Shown here one piece after another: positions 8,592-17,570 of a stretch of DNA of 64,000 nt (the first letter of the stretch is position 1; every line of letters begins with the position of its first letter). Location of the stretch: NCBI GenBank assembly GCA_028707085.1, contig JAQTUW010000012.1, positions 1 through 64,000 on the forward strand, in the 5' to 3' direction. The position numbers and the translations under genes are program-made. The notes beneath the pieces were generated by a model. It saw nothing but the letters and a program-made list of their open reading frames with translations. It made no database searches and had not been told where the DNA came from. This stretch comes from Methylococcales bacterium (GTDB taxonomy: Bacteria > Pseudomonadota > Gammaproteobacteria > Methylococcales > Methylomonadaceae).

Positions 8592-9038
8592 TATTTAACG
8601 TAGAGGCAATGAGCGGCAAATTGATAGGACTTTGATCGTAAGCGGTCTGGTTTTTTAGCCTCCCTTTTCGTTTAAACCACCTTTAATTCGTCCGTTCAAG
8701 CTTCGGATCGACACCATGAGCGGACTGACTTGCCAAGAATTATTGAGCGGTTCTTCTTGGGTTCTTTCCGGGTAAATCGCGCCATCGTCAAAATGACAAA
8801 ATATAAAAAACTATATTATTCTTTATTTATCATTGGTTTAAATTTTTTTAGGCGTTGATGCCTGAGTTCCTGCACCTGTCATAAATACCAGCTATACAGA
8901 ACTAAAATGCATCTGTTATACAGGCGCGGGCATGGATGGGGTTTCGAATCACAGCGAATGATTCCCGTATTCTGCCCGAACGTGCCTATATTCTGAGTTT
9001 TTATTTGATTTTATTACATTGAGAACAGGAGTTTGAAC
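8592..9038. other. AT-rich intergenic region with a decayed repeat copy
   Basis: No gene is visible. 8657-8758 is a diverged copy of the terminator and gene-end region at 9598-9698. The rest, especially 8800-8860, is very AT-rich and probably carries the promoter of the PEP-CTERM gene that follows. Confidence 0.5.
8657..8758. repeat. Direct repeat copy A (decayed)
   Basis: Aligns over about 100 bp with 9598-9698. Shared blocks include AGCCTCCCTTTT, CCTTTAA, CGTCCGTTCA, GGATCGA and CGGTTCTT. In copy B these positions cover the terminator and the last codons of the VWA-OmpA gene. Copy A has lost the left arm of the terminator hairpin, so it looks like an old duplication of that gene end. Confidence 0.6.
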
Positions 9039-9560
9039 ATGAAATCTATAAGATATTCGCTGCTGGCGGTTCTGATGAGCGCATCCGCCGCCGCAAATGC
9101 CGCGCCGGTATTATACAATTTGTCGGAAACCTTTACCGATGGCTCTAGTTTTACCGGCAGTCTCGACTTTGACAGCAGTACGAACGCCATTACCAATTTT
9201 CAAGGTGTGCTGGACGAGTTTGGCGTAGGGATTTACACGATGACCACGGAAACGGCTTCAGGCGTCATCAGCGGTCAGTCTTATGCCGTCACCAGCGTAA
9301 ATATAGCCGGCGGCTTCGTACAGGTAAGCGTGAACATCCTTGATTCGCCTTTCGGTCTGTATAGCCCGTTTTCAGAATCCAATTATTATTACGACAGCGT
9401 GTCGAATCATGATGTGCCGGCCAACATCTCAACCGCATCTTTTTCAGCAGCCGGCGCCGTTCCTGAACCCGCATCGCTGACATTGTTGCTGGCCGGATTG
9501 TGGGGTCTGGCCAGGTATTCAAAAACAAATACCAAATTGACTTCCGTCCGCTTTGCCTGA
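9039..9560 (+). CDS. PEP-CTERM sorting-domain protein
   Basis: Secreted protein with an N-terminal signal peptide (MKSIRYSLLAVLMSASAAANA) and a C-terminal PEP-CTERM anchor: VPEPAS, a hydrophobic stretch LTLLLAGLWGLA, then a basic tail RYSK. Such proteins are processed by exosortase and are typically surface or matrix proteins in methylotrophs. The 173-residue body is Ser/Thr/Asn-rich with no recognised domain. ATG at 9039 follows ACAGGAG; a TTG two codons earlier is less likely. It is flanked by the direct repeat copies and ends at a strong terminator. No exosortase gene is in the window. Confidence 0.85.
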   Translation: MKSIRYSLLAVLMSASAAANAAPVLYNLSETFTDGSSFTGSLDFDSSTNAITNFQGVLDEFGVGIYTMTTETASGVISGQSYAVTSVNIAGGFVQVSVNILDSPFGLYSPFSESNYYYDSVSNHDVPANISTASFSAAGAVPEPASLTLLLAGLWGLARYSKTNTKLTSVRFA

Positions 9561-9579
9561 CAGTTTGACGATCCGCCGC

Positions 9580-9613
9580 AAAAAAAAGGGAGGCATTAGC
9601 CTCCCTTTTTTTT
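9580..9613. terminator. Bidirectional Rho-independent terminator
   Basis: An A-tract, GGGAGGC (9588-9594), loop ATTA, GCCTCCC (9599-9605), then a T-tract. With A and T runs on both sides it can terminate the PEP-CTERM gene from the left and the VWA-OmpA gene from the right. Confidence 0.92.
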
Positions 9614-9698
9614 GAACCGCCTTTAACCCGTCCGTTCAGGGTTTGGATCGATACCTCGAACGGACGGATTTGAAGGGTTATTGGTCGGTTCTTTTATA
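9598..9698. repeat. Direct repeat copy B (intact)
   Basis: Counterpart of 8657-8758. It spans the right arm of the terminator, a further perfect 10-bp inverted repeat CCGTCCGTTC / GAACGGACGG (about 9629-9668) and the last codons of the VWA-OmpA gene. Confidence 0.6.
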
Positions 9699-10832
9699 AA
9701 CCACGCGGCGATTATAGGCGCGGCCTTCCTCGGTGTCGTTGCTGGCGACAGGATCGGATTTGCCGTAACCGACGGTGGTCAGGCGTTTAGGATCGACGCC
9801 CTGTTTGACCAGTTCGTTTTTGATGGACATCGCTCGGCGCTCGGAGAGTTTCAGATTGTATGCGACAGAACCGATGCCGTCCGTATGACCTTCAATTTCG
9901 ATGGTCAGGCCGGGGTTGAGTTTCAGCACTTCCACGGCGTTTTCAATCGCAGGATGGAATCTGGATTTGATTTTGTCGCTGTCAAAATCGAACAGTACGC
10001 CATGGAATGACCAGCAGCCGTCTTTATCGACAATGGCGCCTTTAGGGGCGTTGCTGCATTTTGGTTTGGCTGGCGGCGGCGTGACAGGCGCGGGATGACC
10101 TTCTTTGAAGAATACTTTTTTAACGAAATTGCCGGCGCCCTGGGTGCTGGACAGGCTGGCGGCGTCTGTGGCGAAACCGCAGCCACCGACTGTGGCGATC
10201 TGATCCAGATTGGCCTGGCCTTCTGCATCAGCCTCGTTGCCGACCCATACTGTGTAAATGCACAATCTGTCGCCGTAACGGTTTTTCAGGGCTTCGGCGG
10301 CCGGTACGGCTGAAGCGTCATCCATGCCGTCGCTGAGGACGATCAGGGCGATATTGCCGTTAGCCGCCTTGATGTCGTCATTGGCGACGGACAAGGCGTC
10401 AGCCAGTGGCGTGCCGCCGCTGGCGCAATGCAGTGAATTGATGACCGCGTCGAATCCGCCTGTGCTGTATTGTTGCAGCGGTTGATTCAGCAGCGTGCTG
10501 CCCCAGGACAGACAGGAGCCAAAGCCGAAGCTGAGCAGGCCGGATGACAGCGGAATGGCCGGAATGGTGCGGTTGATTTTGTTCAGCAGGTCTTTTTCCA
10601 CGTCCAGTTTGGCGCCTTTATAGTCGCTGGAACCCAGGTAGGTGCCGCCCATGGACGAAGACGAATCGTTGACTACAAAAAAGCTGTTGGTTTTTTGCAC
10701 CAGTCTGCCGGATTTAACCTGCGGCGTTAAGTCTTCGGGTTGAAAAGCCTGAAAGCTTTGGATGGCCTGGGTTGCGCAACCAGAGACCAGTACCGCAGCT
10801 AGTGTAGTGGTAAGCAGTATATTTTTTTTCAT
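9678..10832 (-). CDS. VWA and OmpA domain lipoprotein
   Basis: Probable outer-membrane lipoprotein. The signal peptide ends in lipobox LVSGC with Cys19 as the lipidation site. A von Willebrand A domain begins about residue 50 with the metal-site motif DSSSS (Asp56), followed by VLSDGMDD near 165. The C-terminal OmpA-like peptidoglycan-binding domain shows FDFDSDKIKSRF and EIEGHTDGIGS with LSERRA. It likely links the outer membrane to murein and presents a VWA ligand-binding module. I chose ATG at 10832 because AGAGGAG lies just upstream and it gives a clean lipoprotein signal; the longer frame from 10859 does not. Confidence 0.88.
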   Translation of the reverse strand: MKKNILLTTTLAAVLVSGCATQAIQSFQAFQPEDLTPQVKSGRLVQKTNSFFVVNDSSSSMGGTYLGSSDYKGAKLDVEKDLLNKINRTIPAIPLSSGLLSFGFGSCLSWGSTLLNQPLQQYSTGGFDAVINSLHCASGGTPLADALSVANDDIKAANGNIALIVLSDGMDDASAVPAAEALKNRYGDRLCIYTVWVGNEADAEGQANLDQIATVGGCGFATDAASLSSTQGAGNFVKKVFFKEGHPAPVTPPPAKPKCSNAPKGAIVDKDGCWSFHGVLFDFDSDKIKSRFHPAIENAVEVLKLNPGLTIEIEGHTDGIGSVAYNLKLSERRAMSIKNELVKQGVDPKRLTTVGYGKSDPVASNDTEEGRAYNRRVVYKRTDQ

Positions 10833-11094
10833 TGAATGCTCCTCTAAATAATTTTCCAAATAGCGGCCAGACGCATGCCCTTGCCAGCTTGCCTCAGTCT
10901 AGCATTAATTTCTTGTTATTTAATTATCTAAATTAAATCTTCGTGCATTTTTTCCAGAAAGGGATTTTAATCGATTGGTTCGGCAAATCCAAAATAGTCG
11001 GCATACCAAGAATCCTGCTTGGTTCTTAATCGGCCATGCAGTATCATTTGCCATTAATTTTCCTCAGTTTCGGATGCGCCTGACGCTAAAGCCC

Positions 11095-11394
11095 ATGTCA
11101 ATAAAGTCCAGAATACTATCGCGTCAATCCTTTAATCCATCTTTACGTAAACAGGTGCTGTTAGGCGCGGTCACCACCCTGATCGTGCAATCCGGCGAAC
11201 AGATCGTGGCAAGAGTTGCAAAACAACCGTTGCTGGTTTTCGGCCTGGGCGTCATGACCGGCTGCCTGCTCTATAAAAACCGGAAAATTCTGTTAACCGC
11301 CTCGAACAAGTTCGTCGATGCCGGAAAAAAAGGTGTGCTGGGGCAAAAGGAAAAAGTGCTGGATCTGATCGCTGAAGTCCATGAAGAACAATAA
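11095..11394 (+). CDS. Hypothetical protein with one membrane segment
   Basis: Not recognised. About 99 residues from ATG at 11095 (MSIKSRILSRQSF). It has a basic N-terminus, an amphipathic stretch, one likely membrane helix (PLLVFGLGVMTGCLLY) and a charged C-terminal tail rich in Lys and Glu. An upstream ATG at 11074 or the frame from 10975 are alternatives; none has a clear ribosome binding site. It ends 23 bp before the lytic transglycosylase gene and may be co-transcribed with it. Confidence 0.55.
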   Translation: MSIKSRILSRQSFNPSLRKQVLLGAVTTLIVQSGEQIVARVAKQPLLVFGLGVMTGCLLYKNRKILLTASNKFVDAGKKGVLGQKEKVLDLIAEVHEEQ

Positions 11395-11417
11395 GATTAA
11401 TCCCTAGCCGCACCCGA

Positions 11418-12497
11418 ATGAGAAAACCGAAACCGGCAGCCAGACGCCCCGCCAAAACCGCCGGGTTCGGCAAGCTTGGCGGCCGGCTGCGGAAAAAGCG
11501 CGCTCGCAAGCCCGCCGGCTCCGGATTCAGGCTGAACGTTACGCTGCTGTTCATGGAGGCGCTGGGTCTGATCGCCAGTGCGGCGCTGGCCAGCATGCTG
11601 GTGCTGGGCAATGCCGCCCGGCTGTTTACCGGCAGTGATTTTTTCTCGAATCTGCTGCCGTTCGCCATCGGCGTTGTCGCACTGATGGCTGTCGCCGCAT
11701 TGCTGTTGCTGATCTGGAGCAAGTTCCGTCGCTGGTTGCGGCGGCGACTGGCGATATTGCCCGCGCTGCTAAGCATTGGTCTGGCGGCGGCAATGGTCGA
11801 ATATGTGTTTAATGCGGGCTATACCCCGGTATTCACCCATTTTCGGGCTTTGGTCGGCGGCAAGGAGCAGGCGGCGGCAACCACGCTGTCGCATCAGGTT
11901 TACGCGGCTTACCGGCGATACGACGAAGCGGATTTGCAGAAAATCATGGAGCGCTCGGCGCAGTTCGACGCCGACATCAAGGACGCCGCGCTTCGCTTCA
12001 AGCTCGATCCAGACATTCTGTTCGGCGTCGCCGCAACCGAATCATCCTTTCTGCCGCGCGATAGCAAGGATGGCGGGCACGGCCTGTTTCAAATTACCGC
12101 GGTACCCAAATTCCTGCTGGAACAGGCCCGGCAGCAACTTGCCGCCGAAAAGCTTAGCGTCTTCGACTCCCGTCACAATGCCTTCATTGCCGCCGCCACC
12201 CTGAAACACTATTTGGCCGAAATGAACAACGACTTGTTCCTGGGGTTGCTGGCCTACAACATAGGCCCTAAAAACGGCGGTCTGAAATTCATCATGGAAC
12301 AATACGGCGCTACCGATTTTGTCACCATGCAACCTTATTTGCAGCAGTTGCCGCGCGATTATCCGATCCGCGTGCTGTCCTATTCCCTGGCGTTCCGCCT
12401 CTGGCATCAGGATGGCAAACTGCTGGCCTATCAGGAAGGCGATAACGCCGCCCACATTCAGCGTATCGGCATTCCCGGCCTGCAGGCGGCGCTTTGA
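11418..12497 (+). CDS. Membrane-anchored lytic transglycosylase (SLT domain)
   Basis: Predicted murein lytic transglycosylase. The N-terminus is very basic (residues 1-38). Hydrophobic helices follow at about 42-66, 79-100 and 112-130, so the catalytic domain is anchored in the inner membrane. The SLT domain starts near 185 with the catalytic Glu208 in GVAATESSF, then GGHGLFQIT and LLAYNIGP. It would cleave the MurNAc-GlcNAc bond to form anhydro ends. The three-helix N-terminus is unusual, as many homologues are lipoproteins or soluble. No partner genes are evident. Confidence 0.85.
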   Translation: MRKPKPAARRPAKTAGFGKLGGRLRKKRARKPAGSGFRLNVTLLFMEALGLIASAALASMLVLGNAARLFTGSDFFSNLLPFAIGVVALMAVAALLLLIWSKFRRWLRRRLAILPALLSIGLAAAMVEYVFNAGYTPVFTHFRALVGGKEQAAATTLSHQVYAAYRRYDEADLQKIMERSAQFDADIKDAALRFKLDPDILFGVAATESSFLPRDSKDGGHGLFQITAVPKFLLEQARQQLAAEKLSVFDSRHNAFIAAATLKHYLAEMNNDLFLGLLAYNIGPKNGGLKFIMEQYGATDFVTMQPYLQQLPRDYPIRVLSYSLAFRLWHQDGKLLAYQEGDNAAHIQRIGIPGLQAAL

Positions 12498-12554
12498 CGC
12501 CCTTTCGGCGGGCCGGGAAAACAGCCTTTCCCGGCGAGCAGGGATTGAGTCGCG

Positions 12555-13730
12555 CTATCGGCAGCCGCTTTCCGCCTGATCGTAGCCTAGCGTATCCAGT
12601 TCGGTTATGGGATGCAAAAAACCTTCGATCGGCGCGACAGCCACCATGGAACGTGGCGCGGCCAGTAAAACCGGCTGCCGCAACTGGCCGTTCCAGGGCC
12701 GAAAAGACATCGGCGTACCCTTGTATCCCTGCAAGGCGAAAGCCTCCGAAAACAGATAATTTCTGATCGTCTGCATGTCGGCGCTTTTGCTGCGCACGCT
12801 GGCTTCGCCGATTGCCCGTACCGCCAGATAGGCTCCAAAGTCCTGTTCTGTCATCCAGCGGCCGGTCTTGTCCTTAAACCGGTTTTGCAACTGGCTGGCG
12901 CCCCATTGCTCATGGGTTGGATGCCAGGCCGTCGCAATCAGGCCCTGGGTGCCGATCACCGGTCGCGGTAGCCAGGTACGGTAATCCAGGTATTCCCCGA
13001 ACAGCCCCTGTTCGTCGGCCACCACCAGCACGTCATAATCCACGCCCTGGGTAAATTCCGCTACATCGGCCTGCGCGCTATGCCGCGAATCAAAGGCGTT
13101 GATCCAGGTTTTTTCTGCCGCCAGTTTCATGCCGAACCGTTTTGCGGCCCGTTTTATCGCTTCGGCATACAGGCGGTCTTCGGGCGTCTGGCCTACGACC
13201 AGAAACCATTTCTGCCAGCGTTTTTTAAGCATATACTGCGCCAGGGCATCGGCCCGCATGGCCCGGCTGGGCAGGATATGCAGCACATTATGCCGGCACT
13301 GTTCGTTGCGCAGGGTGTCGTCGCTGGCGCCGGCGTCGAACAACAGTTTTCCGGCGGCCCTGGGGGTGTCGGCCAGTTTCAGCAACTGATCCGCATTGAC
13401 ATTGAGCACCACCAGGGTCGCATTATCGGCAATTTGCCGGTTAAACGCTTCCACCACATCGCCGTTTACCGGCACGACCACTTTTTGCAGCTCGTATTGC
13501 TGACCGGTAAACCGACCGGTGGTATTGTTGTCGCTGACAGCCAGTTCCGCGCCCGCCAAACCCTTGTCGGGAACGAATTCATCCAGATTCGATAATGCCG
13601 CGGGCGGTGCCTGTTCCTGGCTTAGATAAACGATTCCGACCACTTGTCCCGAGCTTGCGCCCCAGCTTGCAGAGCAGACGGGCAGCAGCAAAAACAGCAA
13701 AATGGATTTCAATATTGCGGCGCTTTTCAT
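12555..13730 (-). CDS. ABC-type periplasmic binding protein, PQQ-alcohol dehydrogenase-linked family
   Basis: Periplasmic substrate-binding protein of the branched-chain amino-acid receptor fold, in the subfamily found beside PQQ-dependent alcohol dehydrogenase systems (TIGR03863 type). A signal peptide is visible (SILLFLLLPVCSASWG). The C-terminal LDTLGYDQAES..CR end is characteristic of this subfamily as I remember it. The real ligand is unknown. I chose ATG at 13730 because it begins a normal signal peptide; a TTG at 13751 is the alternative. No permease or ATPase genes adjoin it, nor any PQQ dehydrogenase gene in this window. Confidence 0.8.
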   Translation of the reverse strand: MKSAAILKSILLFLLLPVCSASWGASSGQVVGIVYLSQEQAPPAALSNLDEFVPDKGLAGAELAVSDNNTTGRFTGQQYELQKVVVPVNGDVVEAFNRQIADNATLVVLNVNADQLLKLADTPRAAGKLLFDAGASDDTLRNEQCRHNVLHILPSRAMRADALAQYMLKKRWQKWFLVVGQTPEDRLYAEAIKRAAKRFGMKLAAEKTWINAFDSRHSAQADVAEFTQGVDYDVLVVADEQGLFGEYLDYRTWLPRPVIGTQGLIATAWHPTHEQWGASQLQNRFKDKTGRWMTEQDFGAYLAVRAIGEASVRSKSADMQTIRNYLFSEAFALQGYKGTPMSFRPWNGQLRQPVLLAAPRSMVAVAPIEGFLHPITELDTLGYDQAESGCR

Positions 13731-13856
13731 GGGCTTTTTCAGTTTTAGCAATCAAAATGCGGATTCTACCCAATTGTCCGCCTGACTCAGGAAGATATTT
13801 TCACCCACAGGTAATCGGGTATAAAATTCGGTAACCTTGATACCCTCTCTTGCATC

Positions 13857-14675
13857 ATGCCCATACTTAGCCAGATATACGTTTATCCCGTCAAATCGCT
13901 GGGCGGATTTCAGGCGGCGCAATGGCCGGTGGATAGAACCGGATTGAGGTACGACAGAAAATGGATGCTGGTGGACGAACACGGCAAATTCCTCAGTCAG
14001 CGCCGATTGCCGGCCATGGCCCTGATTCGGGCCGGCGTCGTCGGCGATCGGCTGGTGTTGTCCGCAGCCGGTTATCCCGACCTGGCGCTGGCGCTGGATT
14101 GCGCGGATGGCGATGAACTGGCGGTGGAAATCTGGGATGACAGATGCCTGGCCAGAACCGTCGGCAGGCAGGCGGACGAATGGTTGAGCCGCATACTGAA
14201 ATGTCCTTGCCGGCTGGTTTACCACCCCGATAACGAGGTGCGCAGGGTGGATCCGGATTATGCCTTGGAAACGGATCAAACGGCGTACTCGGATGGTTTT
14301 CCTTTTCTGATCATTTCGGAAGCCTCGCTGACGGCTCTCAACACCGCCATGCGGCTGCGAATGGGCATGATCCGCTTTCGGCCCAATCTGGTGGCGGCGG
14401 CCTGCGCCAGCTATGCCGAAGATGGCTGGCGGCAAATCGAGATCAATGGCATCGGCTTCAGGCTGCCCAAGCCCTGTTCCAGATGCAGCATTCCCACCAT
14501 CGATCCCGAAACCGGCCTGCATGGCAAGGAGCCGCTCACCACGCTGTCGCGGTTGCGGCAATGGCGGCACAAGGTGTATTTTGGCCAGAACGCTCTGCAC
14601 GATAGCCCGGGCCTGTTGATAGTCGGTAGCGAAATCCACATCCGCCGAACCGGTGAAAATCAGCCGCCGTTGTAG
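13857..14675 (+). CDS. MOSC domain protein (YcbX-like)
   Basis: Two-part protein: an N-terminal MOSC beta-barrel (IYVYPVKSLGG, residues 7-17, through RYDRKWMLVD) and a MOSC domain with the conserved cysteine in KPCSRCSIPTID (Cys207, Cys210), the proposed molybdenum-cofactor sulfur ligand. Homologues such as E. coli YcbX help reduce N-hydroxylated compounds. YcbX carries an extra C-terminal ferredoxin domain; at 272 residues this protein lacks it. It stands alone between the binding-protein gene and mreB. Confidence 0.88.
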   Translation: MPILSQIYVYPVKSLGGFQAAQWPVDRTGLRYDRKWMLVDEHGKFLSQRRLPAMALIRAGVVGDRLVLSAAGYPDLALALDCADGDELAVEIWDDRCLARTVGRQADEWLSRILKCPCRLVYHPDNEVRRVDPDYALETDQTAYSDGFPFLIISEASLTALNTAMRLRMGMIRFRPNLVAAACASYAEDGWRQIEINGIGFRLPKPCSRCSIPTIDPETGLHGKEPLTTLSRLRQWRHKVYFGQNALHDSPGLLIVGSEIHIRRTGENQPPL

Positions 14676-14861
14676 ATAGTCGGGTTGAGTGAGTCGCAAA
14701 AATCGCCTTTCAGACCAGTGTTGCGACGATGCCGTGTTTCGCTCCAGGCCCTGCAATGCGATTAGCACTCCCTGCGAAAAGTAAATATAATACATATAGC
14801 TTGCCCAAACGCCTGCTTGATTGTTAAAGTAGCAGGATTTACTGTGTACCCTGGTGTTAAT

Positions 14862-15905
14862 ATGTTCAAACGAATTCGTGGCCTTTTTTCTAACGATTTA
14901 TCGATCGATCTGGGGACGGCAAATACGCTGATTTATGTCCCGGGCCAGGGAATTGTTCTTAACGAGCCATCCGTTGTCGCCATTAAGGAAGACAAGGTTC
15001 GGGGCCAGAAAACCATAGCCGCCATCGGCGACGACGCCAAAAAAATGCTGGGCCGCACGCCGGGCAATATTACCGCCATCCGTCCGCTAAAGGACGGTGT
15101 CATCGCCGACTTTGCCGTTACCGAACGCATGTTGCGGCACTTTATTAAAAAAGTTCACGAGAACAAGCTGTTGCGGCCAAGTCCTCGCATCCTGATCTGC
15201 GTGCCCTGCGGCTCCACGCAGGTGGAAAGGCGCGCCATCCGTGAATCGGCGGCCATGGCCGGCGCCCGCGAAGTCTATCTGATCGAGGAACCCATGTCGG
15301 CTGCCGTCGGCGCCGGCCTGCCGGTTGAAACCGCCCACGGCTCCATGGTGCTGGACATTGGCGGCGGCACCTCGGAAGTCGCGGTGATCTCTCTGAATGG
15401 CATCGTCTATTCGGCTTCGGTCAGAATCGGCGGCGACCGTTTCGACGAATCCATCATCAGCTATGTGCGCAGAAATTACGGTACCCTGATCGGCGAGTCC
15501 ACCGCCGAAAAAATCAAGCACCAGATCGGCGCCGCCTACCCCGGCAGCGAAGTCAGGGAAATGCAGGTGACCGGCCGTAATTTGGCGGAAGGCGTGCCGC
15601 GCAGCTTTACCTTAAATAGCAACGAAATCCTCGAAGCCCTGCAGGAACCGCTATCCGGCATCGTCAGCGCCGTCAGGGTCGCTCTGGAACAGACGCCGCC
15701 GGAACTGGGCGCGGATGTCGCCAGTCGCGGCATCGTCCTCACCGGCGGCGGGGCGCTGTTAAAGGATATAGACAGGCTGATTTCCGAAGAAACCGGTTTG
15801 CCGGTCTACATAGCCGAAGATCCGCTGACCTGCGTCGCCCGAGGCGGCGGCATGGTGCTGGAAATGCTGGATTCCAAGGGCGCTTCGGCTTTTTCACTGG
15901 AATAG
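14862..15905 (+). CDS. mreB: Rod shape-determining actin-like protein MreB
   Basis: Bacterial actin that forms membrane-associated filaments directing the elongasome. Actin-fold ATP motifs are clear: [13 protein letters not shown] near the N-terminus, [14 protein letters not shown] mid-protein and [13 protein letters not shown] near the C-terminus. The 347-residue length from ATG at 14862 ([13 protein letters not shown]) is canonical; a longer frame from 14817 adds residues not found in the family. It is the first gene of mreBCD, separated from mreC by about 250 bp with no gene. Confidence 0.97.
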   Translation: MFKRIRGLFSNDLSIDLGTANTLIYVPGQGIVLNEPSVVAIKEDKVRGQKTIAAIGDDAKKMLGRTPGNITAIRPLKDGVIADFAVTERMLRHFIKKVHENKLLRPSPRILICVPCGSTQVERRAIRESAAMAGAREVYLIEEPMSAAVGAGLPVETAHGSMVLDIGGGTSEVAVISLNGIVYSASVRIGGDRFDESIISYVRRNYGTLIGESTAEKIKHQIGAAYPGSEVREMQVTGRNLAEGVPRSFTLNSNEILEALQEPLSGIVSAVRVALEQTPPELGADVASRGIVLTGGGALLKDIDRLISEETGLPVYIAEDPLTCVARGGGMVLEMLDSKGASAFSLE

Positions 15906-16201
15906 GCGCAAACCGGTGTTTCCGGATTTATCCGCCTTGCGCTTCCAGGGCCGTTAGCGCCAGCCACTGTTTCCGGTTCTGGGCGGGCGGCCAAGCTGCC
16001 GGAATTTGCCGTGCAAGACCCTGCAAACATTTTAACTCAGGCGGGTCAGGCATCTTTGGAAAAGGCGGATACCTGTGGTGTGGCCGGCGTCCCTGTCCAG
16101 CGGACAAATCGTTCAGGCCCCAGCTTTCTGCACAGACTATTTGAGGTTCAGCCATAAAACTTTTATTCGCTACAGGCCCATCTCTTAATACCCGACTGCT
16201 G

Positions 16202-17095
16202 GTGGCGGTACTGGCTTCGGTCACGTTGCTGGTTCTCGATTACCGGGGTTCGCGTCTGAATTCCTTCCGCTCTCTGCTGGCTTTTGCGGTTTATCCGCTG
16301 CAATCTCTGGCCAGCCTGCCGGTTGACACTTACCAGGCCCTAACCGGTACGGTCATTTCCTATGTCGAACTGCAAAAGGAAAACAAGCGGCTAAAGGATG
16401 TTCAACTGATCAACGACGCCAGACTATTAAAACTGGCTGCGCTGGAAAAGGAAAACATCCGTCTTCGGCTGCTGCTGGAAAACTCGTTTCAGCTTGGGGA
16501 GCAGGTGCTGATTGCCGAACTGCTGTCAGTCAAACTGGAGCCGTATGAACATACCGTGGTGGTCAACAAGGGTTCCCGATTCGGCGTACACCCCAAACAG
16601 CCGGTGCTGGACGCCAACGGCGTCGTCGGGCAGGTGATAAGAGTCTTGCCCAACAGTTCGGAAGTCATGCTGATTACCGATCCCGATCACGCCATTCCGG
16701 TCGAAGTCAACCGCAACGGGCTTAGAACCATCGCCTTTGGCACCGGCCAGCCCAACCGTCTGCACCTGCCGTTTCTGGCCAATAATGCCGATGTGGCGCC
16801 CGGCGACTTGCTGGTTACCTCCGGGCTTGGCGGCGGCTTTCCGGCGGGTTATCCGGTGGCGGTGGTCGATAAATTTGAAGCCAGACCGGATAAATCCTTT
16901 GCCAATATCTATGCCACGCCAAAGGCGCAACTCGACGCCAGCCGGGAGTTCCTGATCGTCTGGAGCGATACCAATCCGGTGGTGATCGATCAGCACGCCC
17001 AGACGCCGCAACAGCAATTCTCATTGCAGCCGCCACCCCAGTCGCCGGTCAGTCAGCCGATAGACAAAAAGCAGGGCAAACATGCCGGACAATAG
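16202..17095 (+). CDS. mreC: Rod shape-determining protein MreC
   Basis: Bitopic elongasome scaffold: an N-terminal membrane helix, a periplasmic coiled coil (about residues 45-85, ELQKENKRLKD), then the beta-barrel MreC domain with RFGVHPKQPVLDANGVVGQV. The coordinates use the first standard start, GTG at 16202, but that begins inside the membrane helix. The frame is open upstream to TGA at 16142, and GAGG at 16143-16146 lies seven bases before an ATA codon at 16154. Reading from there gives KLLFATGPSLNTR before the helix, just as MreC proteins normally begin. The true start is therefore probably AUA at 16154. It overlaps mreD by 14 bp. Confidence 0.94.
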   Translation: MAVLASVTLLVLDYRGSRLNSFRSLLAFAVYPLQSLASLPVDTYQALTGTVISYVELQKENKRLKDVQLINDARLLKLAALEKENIRLRLLLENSFQLGEQVLIAELLSVKLEPYEHTVVVNKGSRFGVHPKQPVLDANGVVGQVIRVLPNSSEVMLITDPDHAIPVEVNRNGLRTIAFGTGQPNRLHLPFLANNADVAPGDLLVTSGLGGGFPAGYPVAVVDKFEARPDKSFANIYATPKAQLDASREFLIVWSDTNPVVIDQHAQTPQQQFSLQPPPQSPVSQPIDKKQGKHAGQ

Positions 17096-17570
17096 CAGAC
17101 TGACCGTCGTCTATTTTATCGCCACCATTTCCGCCGCCATGGTCTTGCGGGTCATGTTGCTATGGCCGGAGCTGGCGCCTTTCAATCCGGACTGGATAGC
17201 ACTGGCTCTGATTTACTGGTCGATGGCGTTTCCGGAGCGTTTCGGCGTGTTTACCGCCTGGACGGTGGGTCTGCTGACGGATGTGCTCACCGGTCGGTTG
17301 CTGGGCCAGTATGCGCTGATCTATGCATTGATCGCCTATTTCAGCATCAAGGAACATCGCCGGTTGCGGCAGTTTCCGGTCATACAGCAATGTCTGTTTG
17401 TATTTTTCTGTCTGCTGGTTTCGCAAAGCATCATTTTCGGTACGGAAATCATGAAAGCCGGCAACCGGCTGACTCTGGAATTCTGGTATCCGGTGCTGAC
17501 CGGCACACTGGTCTGGCCCGGGGTATTCTGGGTATTGCGCAACATCAGAATCATGGCGCGCATTGCATGA
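17082..17570 (+). CDS. mreD: Rod shape-determining protein MreD
   Basis: Small polytopic inner-membrane protein of the elongasome, 162 residues with about five hydrophobic segments. The family segment GLLTDVLTGRLLGQYALIYALIAY (quoted only as GLLTDVLTGRLLGQ, about residues 63-76) is plain. The start overlaps the mreC end, indicating translational coupling. In related genomes mrdA (PBP2) follows directly; here a 5.7-kb CRISPR-Cas segment intervenes. Confidence 0.93.
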   Translation: MPDNSRLTVVYFIATISAAMVLRVMLLWPELAPFNPDWIALALIYWSMAFPERFGVFTAWTVGLLTDVLTGRLLGQYALIYALIAYFSIKEHRRLRQFPVIQQCLFVFFCLLVSQSIIFGTEIMKAGNRLTLEFWYPVLTGTLVWPGVFWVLRNIRIMARIA

